Source: Clostridium cuniculi
GTDB lineage: Bacteria; Bacillota; Clostridia; Clostridiales; Clostridiaceae
Length of the DNA: 45,148 nt
NCBI RefSeq assembly: GCF_004353185.1
Contig: NZ_SMUS01000035.1
Coordinates: 1 to 45,148, forward strand
Direction: 5' to 3'
Part shown: one piece after another, positions 39,068 through 45,148 of the stretch
Layout: each line of letters opens with the position of its first letter
Position numbering within the stretch: the stretch's first letter is position 1
The notes under the pieces: generated by a model
The model's database searches: none
Told to the model about the DNA's origin: nothing
The model's input: only the letters and a program-made list of their open reading frames with translations
Translations under genes and position numbers: made by a program

Positions 39068-40561
39068 TTGAAAAAAATAATATTAACTATTTCTATTTCA
39101 ATTGTAACTATAATTATTTTATTAAGCTTTATAGATAGAACACCACAGCAAGTTTCTAATAATACAGCTGATATTGTTTATTCAATAAGTAGTATACCAA
39201 CAAATTTAAAATCTATAGGTGATTTAGATAAAAGACAACAAGATATAGTTTGTGCTACTAGCAAAGGATTAGTAGAGAGTGATTCAGATGGAAATATACA
39301 ACCTGCATTAGCAGAAAGTTATGAAATAAATGATGATGGATTAGAATATGTTTTTAAAATAAGGAATGATGCATATTGGAGCAATGGTGATAAAATAACA
39401 CCAGAAGACATAGTTTCATTTTTTAGAGAAGTAATTACAGAGGATAATGAAATATCAGCATTATTAAATGTTTTTGGAGTAAAAGATTATTTAGAAAGTG
39501 ATAAAACTTTTGCTGAAACTGTTGCAATTACTTCTGATGAAGACAGTATAAAAATAAGATTAAATTCAAAAGATGATGGATTTATAGAAGAATTAACAAA
39601 GCCCCAGTATAGATTAAGAAAGGATGTTTTATTTTGGGAGGATATAGCTTTGAATTATAAAAACATCCCATATTCTGGAGATTATTATATCGATAGTATA
39701 AGTGAGACAGAGGTTGTACTTAAAAGAAGTAGTAAGGCTAGTGTAGAGTTAGCGCAAACAATACATTTAGTTAAGGATGAGAGTGAAGATTTAGCATTAG
39801 CAGCTTTTGAAATAGGAAATAGAGATATTGTAATTAATCCACCTAAAAGTCAGTTAGAAAGATTGAAAACAGAAGGAAAGCTAATAGAATCTCCATCAAA
39901 TGAAGCATTATATTTAGCCTTTAATGCAAATAATTCTAATTTTTCTAATGAAGTAAAAAATGAAATTTATAGGTTAGTAAATGAAGCTATAGAAGAATAT
40001 CAAAATCAAAACAATATATTAGTTGAATTGGCGGAATGTAGTTATTTTAGGGAGGATAAAGAGGATTTAACTAAACTTCAAAGTAGAAATGTTATGGTTA
40101 ATACTGAAAAAGAAATAACCATGCCATCTAAGATTGTGTTAGTAGCTCAAGAAAGTCTTGAAAATAAGGATATAACTAGTTATATAACTAATTGGTTTAA
40201 AAATAATACTGATATTGCAATTGTAGTTAATTTATTATCAGAGGAAGATATGAATCTAATTAGTGAGAAAAATTATTATGATATTGCATTAGTTAATGTT
40301 TATGCAAAATTAGATGACGATGAACAACTTTTAAATACTATTTCTAGCTTCGTTCCAAAAGAACAAAGAGAAATGATAAACAATTCAAGCTCAAAAGCTG
40401 AGAAAGAAGAGTTATTTGCGCAAATAGAAGAAGATTTGTTTAATAATTATAGAATATTACCGTTATTATTTTATAATAATACAATAGCTGTTGATGGTAA
40501 TGTTGATAGTAGTATATTAGATGGAAATGGAAATATAGATTTTAAAAGTATAAAAAAATAA
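39068..40561 (+). CDS. Family 5 extracellular solute-binding protein, orphan
   Basis: A 497-residue protein with an N-terminal hydrophobic signal or anchor (MKKIILTISISIVTIIILLS) and the SBP_bac_5 pattern of oligopeptide-binding proteins (CATSKGLVESDSDGNIQPAL, then YVFKIRNDAYWSNGDKITPEDI). There is no lipobox Cys, so it is held by an uncleaved helix or released. Start is TTG 39068 behind AAAGGGGA; the upstream ATG at 39047 lies before that site. No permease or ATPase genes are adjacent, so it may act as a sensor or share a distant transporter. Confidence 0.8.
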   Translation: MKKIILTISISIVTIIILLSFIDRTPQQVSNNTADIVYSISSIPTNLKSIGDLDKRQQDIVCATSKGLVESDSDGNIQPALAESYEINDDGLEYVFKIRNDAYWSNGDKITPEDIVSFFREVITEDNEISALLNVFGVKDYLESDKTFAETVAITSDEDSIKIRLNSKDDGFIEELTKPQYRLRKDVLFWEDIALNYKNIPYSGDYYIDSISETEVVLKRSSKASVELAQTIHLVKDESEDLALAAFEIGNRDIVINPPKSQLERLKTEGKLIESPSNEALYLAFNANNSNFSNEVKNEIYRLVNEAIEEYQNQNNILVELAECSYFREDKEDLTKLQSRNVMVNTEKEITMPSKIVLVAQESLENKDITSYITNWFKNNTDIAIVVNLLSEEDMNLISEKNYYDIALVNVYAKLDDDEQLLNTISSFVPKEQREMINNSSSKAEKEELFAQIEEDLFNNYRILPLLFYNNTIAVDGNVDSSILDGNGNIDFKSIKK

Positions 40562-40607
40562 AAAGAATGATTAAGGAATACTATTTTTATTTCTTAATCA
40601 TTCTTTT
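40561..40607. terminator. Bidirectional terminator
   Basis: A 15-base-pair stem AAAAGAATGATTAAG and its complement, with A and T runs on opposite flanks, between two convergent genes. Confidence 0.85.
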
Positions 40608-40628
40608 CCTTTAACTAAATAATAATAA

Positions 40629-42275
40629 TTAATTTTTATTTGTTTCTGGATTATTTTCATCAGGTTTACTTAATGGTGTTGATTGTATTTCCACAGAATT
40701 TTCATTAACTATTATATCCTCCGGAACAATATCAACTACTTCTGTTGAAGTATTATCTTGAGTTTCTATAATTTTTTCAGTTGTAGTAATTGAATCAGAA
40801 GATTCTGTAACAGTATTAATGGACTCTTCTTGTGATGATCTTACTTCAGATGTTGAAAGCATACTATCTTCTAGCAGTCCTAATTCATCCATATATTCAT
40901 CTTTGAAAAGATGAATAAGCAAAAAGAAGTTTAAGAAGTTTCTATAGCTATCGAATGTATTTTTACTAATAGAAAATGAATCTTTACGCTTATTGTAAGT
41001 TATATATTTATTGAATATTGGAGCAACTCCAGTACTATCAGGGGTTGGGATATTAGGCATTCTAAAATAACTTTCATCAACCATATCTTTAGAATTTAAA
41101 CTAAAACCACGATATCTTTCATAATCATCTAAAGTTGGAGCTTCTGGCCAACTTGTTATTAGGCCGGAGTTAATAATAAATTTCTTATATATAGTAGATA
41201 TCATCATTCGATATTCATTAGAACTGCTAATTATATTTTGGTAAATAATAAAAGCAAGAATATAGAATGTAATATCAAAGCATGAATATTTAATTTCTTT
41301 CTTTGAAGAAAGCTTATAAAAAGCACCCTTATCTTCATCATATAAAGTATATAGTCTATTTATAATTTCTGTTATCTTTTCTGAAAATGTTAGTATCTTT
41401 GTATGTTTATAAGATAAAGTTAAAACTATGGAACATAAAGAAGCTGTATCTAATGAATTAATATAATAATCTTTCTCATCAAATTTACACATAGCATAAT
41501 CAGCAAGATCTATAATTAAATCTTTCAATTCAGCATTATTATCATTGTAGCTATACAGAATATTTAGTGATAATAAAACCTTACAAATTTCATCTAATGA
41601 ACAATCATAAATTTGATCTTTAAAATCACAGAACATCCTTAAAATTTGTTCTGAAAATTCCTTATATAAATCAGAAGATTCATCATTAGGATTTTTTATA
41701 GAATATAAGTAATATGCAATCATCATAAATGCCTGATCAGAGAATTTAAATTTCTTATCTTTGTCAACTAGATTAAAATTTTTAGCGTTATTTTCTAATA
41801 TGTTCTTCTTATCTACAAACACACCTTCTCTGTTTCTTAAATGTGTTGAGTAAAAATCAAGCTGATCTTTTGCTAGATTTTTATATATTTCATTGATTGA
41901 ATAAATATTTTTGTCTATATTTTCAAAACTTCTATAGTAATCCAATAATTCTAATAAGCACAATGACATTAATGCATTAGTACTTGGGTTAATTTCTTTT
42001 TTAAAAGTTTCTTCATCAAATCCGTTTGAATTTTTACTATGAATAAATGTTGGAGAAGCCTTTCTATACACACATAATAGTGGAGAAAAATTACTATTTG
42101 TGGTAATATCAATTGAGGAAGACAATTTATTATACTTTTTTATTTGAGAGACTAAACCGCATCTTGAGTTTAGTACAATAGTTTTTACTGCTTCTTTAGA
42201 TAAATAAAAAAGTTGTCCGTTAATTTCCTTTTCAGAAAGGCTATTCATTCTAAAAAATGGCCCAATATATCTCAA
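40629..42275 (-). CDS. Unrecognised 548-residue protein with acidic tail
   Basis: A long cytosolic protein with no signal peptide or membrane helix. The first 450 residues look helical with repeated L-rich segments (ALMSLCLLELLDYYRSF; DEICKVLLSLNILYSY), the kind of composition seen in alpha/alpha-toroid or helical-repeat folds. The last 90 residues are low complexity, rich in Ser, Thr, Glu and Val. TTG 42275 is the preferred start because AAGAGGTG (42291-42284) sits just before it; a GTG at 42284 overlaps that site. It is divergent from rph. No family recognised. Confidence 0.7.
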   Translation of the reverse strand: MRYIGPFFRMNSLSEKEINGQLFYLSKEAVKTIVLNSRCGLVSQIKKYNKLSSSIDITTNSNFSPLLCVYRKASPTFIHSKNSNGFDEETFKKEINPSTNALMSLCLLELLDYYRSFENIDKNIYSINEIYKNLAKDQLDFYSTHLRNREGVFVDKKNILENNAKNFNLVDKDKKFKFSDQAFMMIAYYLYSIKNPNDESSDLYKEFSEQILRMFCDFKDQIYDCSLDEICKVLLSLNILYSYNDNNAELKDLIIDLADYAMCKFDEKDYYINSLDTASLCSIVLTLSYKHTKILTFSEKITEIINRLYTLYDEDKGAFYKLSSKKEIKYSCFDITFYILAFIIYQNIISSSNEYRMMISTIYKKFIINSGLITSWPEAPTLDDYERYRGFSLNSKDMVDESYFRMPNIPTPDSTGVAPIFNKYITYNKRKDSFSISKNTFDSYRNFLNFFLLIHLFKDEYMDELGLLEDSMLSTSEVRSSQEESINTVTESSDSITTTEKIIETQDNTSTEVVDIVPEDIIVNENSVEIQSTPLSKPDENNPETNKN

Positions 42276-42398
42276 ATTTTTCACCTCTTAATTAATCCTT
42301 ATATTAATATTATGAGTAGAGTGAGAATTTGTTGCATTATTTTTAAAAAAAGGAGAAATTTATATATATAAGCAATTATTAAAATGGAGGAATTATAA

Positions 42399-43142
42399 AT
42401 GAGAAGTGACGGAAGAAAGAATGATCAAGTTAGACATGCAAAAATAACTAGAAATTATATAAAACATGCAGAGGGATCAGTTTTAATTGAAGTTGGGGAT
42501 ACTAAGGTAATTTGTACTGCATCAATAGAAGAGAAAGTTCCTCCCTTTTTAAAAGGTACAGGAGAGGGATGGATAACAGCAGAATATAATATGCTTCCGC
42601 GTTCTACTGCAACAAGAAAGCCTAGAGATATAGCAAGATTAAAAGTTGATGGTAGAACTATGGAGATACAAAGATTGATAGGTAGAGCATTAAGATCTGT
42701 TGTGGATTTAAAAGCATTAGGAGAAAAGACTATTTGGATAGATTGTGATGTAATTCAAGCTGATGGGGGAACAAGAACTACTTCTATTTGTGGTGCCTTC
42801 GTTGCTTTAGTTGATGCAATGAATAAGCTTCATAAGCAAAAGCCATTTAAAGTATATCCTATTAGGAAATTTTTATGTGCAACAAGTGTAGGTATTGTTG
42901 GAGATGAAAAATTACTTGATTTATGTTACGAAGAAGATTCAACTGCAAGAGTTGATATGAATGTTATTGGAACAGATGAAGGTGAATTTGTAGAAATTCA
43001 AGGTACAGGAGAAGAAGCACCATTTAATAGAAAAGAATTAAATGAGTTATTGGATTTGGCTGAAAAGGGTATAAAACAAATGATACAATTACAAAAGGAA
43101 TCTTTAAAAATGGATTCTTTATGGATTGGAACAGGAGAATAG
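42399..43142 (+). CDS. rph: Ribonuclease PH
   Basis: A 247-residue full-length phosphorolytic exonuclease starting [12 protein letters not shown], with the [16 protein letters not shown] segment, [13 protein letters not shown] and [15 protein letters not shown], all family-typical. It trims the 3' ends of tRNA precursors using phosphate. A GGAGG ribosome site is seven bases before ATG. The rdgB start follows one base after its stop, the widespread rph-rdgB pair. Confidence 0.97.
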   Translation: MRSDGRKNDQVRHAKITRNYIKHAEGSVLIEVGDTKVICTASIEEKVPPFLKGTGEGWITAEYNMLPRSTATRKPRDIARLKVDGRTMEIQRLIGRALRSVVDLKALGEKTIWIDCDVIQADGGTRTTSICGAFVALVDAMNKLHKQKPFKVYPIRKFLCATSVGIVGDEKLLDLCYEEDSTARVDMNVIGTDEGEFVEIQGTGEEAPFNRKELNELLDLAEKGIKQMIQLQKESLKMDSLWIGTGE

Positions 43143-43143
43143 T

Positions 43144-43746
43144 ATGAAAAAAATAATTTTAGCTAGTAATAATCTAAAGAAAATAAAGGAAATAAAAGAA
43201 ATACTTAAAGGATATCCATATGAAATTTATTCATTAAAGGATATGTCTATTGATATAGATGTTGAAGAAGATGGATTAACTTTCGAAGATAATGCTAAAA
43301 AGAAGGCAATGGAAATACATCAATATTTATTAAATAAAGGTGAAAGTAACTTTATAGTTTTATCAGATGATTCTGGGTTAGAAGTAGATTGTTTAAATGG
43401 GGAACCTGGAGTTTATTCTGCTAGGTATGCTGGTGAACATGGTAATGATTATAAAAATAATCTTAAACTATTAGAAGAAATGAAAGCATTTAAGGGTGAT
43501 GAGAGAAGTGCTAGATTCGTTTGTGAAATAGCAGTAGTATTTGAAGATGGTAGTGTTAAGATTGTAAGAGGAGAAGTTGAAGGTACTATTATAGAGGAGC
43601 TAAAAACAGAAGGTGGATTTGGATATGATCCATTATTCTTCTATAAAGGATTCAATAAAACATTTGGAGAAGCAACACCAGAAGAAAAGAATGCGATATC
43701 TCATAGAGGAAATGCTCTTAAAAAACTTAAAGAGATATTAATTTAA
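43144..43746 (+). CDS. rdgB: XTP/dITP diphosphatase (RdgB/HAM1 family)
   Basis: A 200-residue enzyme with ILASNNLKKIKEIKE, the metal site VLSDDSGLEVD, PGVYSARYAG and GGFGYDPLF. It hydrolyses non-canonical purine triphosphates such as dITP and XTP. Start ATG 43144 uses the AGGAGA site inside the end of rph; an in-frame upstream ATG (43126) is unlikely. Translationally coupled to rph. Confidence 0.96.
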   Translation: MKKIILASNNLKKIKEIKEILKGYPYEIYSLKDMSIDIDVEEDGLTFEDNAKKKAMEIHQYLLNKGESNFIVLSDDSGLEVDCLNGEPGVYSARYAGEHGNDYKNNLKLLEEMKAFKGDERSARFVCEIAVVFEDGSVKIVRGEVEGTIIEELKTEGGFGYDPLFFYKGFNKTFGEATPEEKNAISHRGNALKKLKEILI

Positions 43747-43762
43747 TAATAGAGCACAATTT

Positions 43763-43787
43763 AAAAATATTGCGTAGCAATATTTTT
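43763..43787 (+). terminator. Rho-independent terminator of rph-rdgB
   Basis: An eleven-base-pair perfect stem (AAAAATATTGC and complement) with a GTA loop, the T run forming the 3' arm. It abuts the inverted-repeat element that follows. Confidence 0.8.
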
Positions 43788-43920
43788 AGTTAAGAGAGAA
43801 TAGTGAAGAGTGAATAGTGAAGGAAAAAACTCCTTAGGGAGTTTAAAAAATATATATTTTAAGAAACTGCTATAGCAGTTTCAACCTTAACTTTTCACTC
43901 TTCACTCTTACCTCTTAACT
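43788..43920. mobile_element. MITE-like long inverted repeat element, 133 bp
   Basis: Two 36-base terminal arms (43788-43823 and 43885-43920) are inverted copies, matching at about 31 of 36 positions; both begin AGTTAAGAG and contain GTGAAGAGTGAA. Between them are two perfect small hairpins with four-base loops: AAACTCC/GGAGTTT and GAAACTGC/GCAGTTTC. It has no coding capacity. The design (terminal inverted repeats, internal palindromes, intergenic place) fits a non-autonomous repeat family common in Clostridium genomes. No clear target-site duplication was seen. Confidence 0.65.
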
Positions 43921-43970
43921 AACTAAAGTGCTTAGCAATTTATTTAATTTATAGTGAAGGGATGATTATA

Positions 43971-44447
43971 GTGCTTATTGCAGTAATAAGTGATTCTCAT
44001 GGTAATAGAAATAGTATAAGTAAGATAAAGAAGAAGATAAGTAATGCACAAGTGCTTATATTTTTAGGTGATGGAGAAAATGACCTAAATGAGATTACAG
44101 AAGAATTCAATGGAGAAGTATACGCTGTTAGAGGAAATTGCGACTTTAATGGCAAATATCCAGAAGAAATGATAATAGAAATTCAAGGCAAGAAAATATT
44201 TATGTGTCATGGACATAAGTACGGTGTTAAATATGGATATAACTCTATTTATTATAGAGGAAAAGAGGTTGGAGCAGATATAGTTTTATTTGGACATTCT
44301 CATTTACCTATTATTGAGGAGTATGATGGAGTAACATTAATGAACCCAGGAAGTATTTCACATGGAATGGGTAGAATTAATAAGACTTTAGGATATATTG
44401 ATTTAGTTGATGATAAGGAACCAATAATATATATAAAAGAGGTATAA
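43971..44447 (+). CDS. YfcE-type metallophosphodiesterase
   Basis: A 158-residue calcineurin-like phosphoesterase with the five metal motifs: ISDSHGN, FLGDGEND, VRGNCD, CHGHKY and FGHSHLP. YfcE-type enzymes hydrolyse phosphodiesters with Mn; the physiological substrate is unknown. GTG 43971 is the likely start, nine bases after AGGG; the in-frame ATG at 43962 touches the ribosome site. It lies between the inverted repeat and the tRNA cluster, alone on its transcript. Confidence 0.9.
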   Translation: MLIAVISDSHGNRNSISKIKKKISNAQVLIFLGDGENDLNEITEEFNGEVYAVRGNCDFNGKYPEEMIIEIQGKKIFMCHGHKYGVKYGYNSIYYRGKEVGADIVLFGHSHLPIIEEYDGVTLMNPGSISHGMGRINKTLGYIDLVDDKEPIIYIKEV

Positions 44448-44478
44448 AATAAAATTATAAAAAAAATTAAAAAAGGTA

Positions 44479-44507
44479 TTGACGAATTAAAAATCATAAT
44501 GTAGAAT
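44479..44507 (+). promoter_or_regulatory. Promoter of the tRNA cluster
   Basis: TTGACG (44479-44484), a 17-base spacer and TAGAAT (44502-44507), about 37 bases before the first tRNA. Confidence 0.75.
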
Positions 44508-44543
44508 AATCATTGTCGCTGCGAGATGTAGCAATGTGATTAC

Positions 44544-44619
44544 CGGGGTGTGGCGCAGATGGGAGCGCGCGTGGTTTGGGACCATGAGGTCGCAGGTTCG
44601 ATCCCTGTCACCCCGACCA
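44544..44619 (+). tRNA. tRNA-Pro (TGG), copy 1
   Basis: A 76-base cloverleaf with acceptor CGGGGTG/CACCCCG, anticodon loop TTTGGGA (anticodon TGG), a GGTTCGATCC T-arm and encoded CCA. It reads CCN proline codons. Confidence 0.97.
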
Positions 44620-44678
44620 GTTTAGTTAAATTAGACTTGACTTTTTTAAGTAAATCTGATTAACTGAATAAGAAATGT

Positions 44679-44752
44679 GCGGGTATCGTATATCGGTAAT
44701 ACTCCAGCCTTCCAAGCTGGAAAGGTGGGTTCGATTCCCACTACCCGCTCCA
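44679..44752 (+). tRNA. tRNA-Gly (TCC), copy 1
   Basis: A 74-base cloverleaf with acceptor GCGGGTA/TACCCGC, anticodon arm CCAGC-CTTCCAA-GCTGG (anticodon TCC) and encoded CCA. Confidence 0.97.
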
Positions 44753-44772
44753 ATCAAGTTTTAAAAAAAGAC

Positions 44773-44801
44773 TTGACATAAATAAAGAAATGTTTTAAAA
44801 T
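44773..44801 (+). promoter_or_regulatory. Internal promoter before tRNA-Arg copy 1
   Basis: TTGACA (44773-44778), a 17-base spacer and TAAAAT (44796-44801), 22 bases before tRNA-Arg. It is missing from the second cassette. Confidence 0.7.
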
Positions 44802-44822
44802 AATAAACGTTCTTTGGTATAA

Positions 44823-44899
<77 letters not shown>

Positions 44900-44908
44900 C
44901 TTTTATAC

Positions 44909-44984
44909 CGGGGTGTGGCGCAGATGGGAGCGCGCGTGGTTTGGGACCATGAGGTCGCAGGTTCGATCCCTGTCACCCCGACCA
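44909..44984 (+). tRNA. tRNA-Pro (TGG), copy 2
   Basis: Identical over all 76 bases to copy 1, 365 bases downstream; the flanks differ. Confidence 0.97.
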
Positions 44985-45027
44985 ATTTGCTTAAAAAAGT
45001 AAATGTGGTTAACTAAATAAGAAATAT

Positions 45028-45101
45028 GCGGGTATCGTATATCGGTAATACTCCAGCCTTCCAAGCTGGAAAGGTGGGTTCGATTCCCACTACCCGCTCC
45101 A
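45028..45101 (+). tRNA. tRNA-Gly (TCC), copy 2
   Basis: Identical over 74 bases to copy 1. The preceding spacer keeps a related TTAACT-AATAAGAAAT segment but is 16 bases shorter. Confidence 0.97.
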
Positions 45102-45104
45102 TAA

Positions 45105-45148
<44 letters not shown>

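Overview
The window is very AT-rich, with strong AGGAGG-type ribosome sites, clostridial gene families (UviB-type holin, monomeric [FeFe] hydrogenase, a monoderm type IV pilus locus without PilP or PilQ) and a CIRCE-controlled groESL operon. This points to a Clostridium sensu stricto chromosome; the species cannot be told from the sequence alone.

Region 1 (1 to about 7.0 kb) is the right end of a prophage. It holds the 3' part of a tail/receptor-binding protein, a small membrane protein, a UviB/BhlA holin-like protein, a second holin-like protein, an amidase endolysin, and a P-loop ATPase cargo gene (Sll1717-like) with its own promoter and terminator. An AT-rich stretch follows with two small minus-strand genes, one an excisionase-like HTH protein. 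No integrase or attachment site could be pinned down.

Region 2 (7.1-12.4 kb) holds an M28 peptidase lipoprotein, a monomeric [FeFe] hydrogenase, and groES-groEL behind a perfect CIRCE operator. Region 3 (12.6-23.3 kb) is a type IV pilus locus: pilD, pilB, pilC, major pilin, a decayed second pilin, a PilM-PilN fusion, pilO and three pilin-like tip genes. The second tip gene carries a C-terminal CBM2-like carbohydrate-binding module on a Pro/Asp/Ser linker. The third has a PilX/GspK-like N-terminus and an Asn-rich beta-solenoid-like body. Together they suggest a pilus with a glycan-binding tip, the most interesting hypothesis in the window.

Region 4 (23.3-26.8 kb) is purine metabolism: a consensus promoter, a guanine-class riboswitch with a terminator/antiterminator, guaB, then guaA. 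Region 5 (26.9-32.9 kb) holds a VanY-like carboxypeptidase, a membrane protein gene broken by one in-frame stop, pgi, a YaiI/YqxD protein and a seven-module triple-tyrosine-motif protein. Region 6 (33.0-38.6 kb) has an RsuA-type pseudouridine synthase, a probable orphan small RNA of about 90 nt with C-rich loops, pcrA and ligA. Region 7 (38.6-44.4 kb) has a small membrane protein, an orphan family 5 solute-binding protein, an unrecognised 548-residue protein, rph-rdgB and a YfcE-type phosphodiesterase, with a MITE-like long inverted repeat before the last. Region 8 (44.5 kb to the end) is a tRNA cluster in which Pro(TGG)-Gly(TCC)-Arg(TCT) is tandemly duplicated; the last tRNA-Arg runs off the window.

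Motif, repeat and coordinate readings were made by eye; family names come from recognised motifs and no database search was run.
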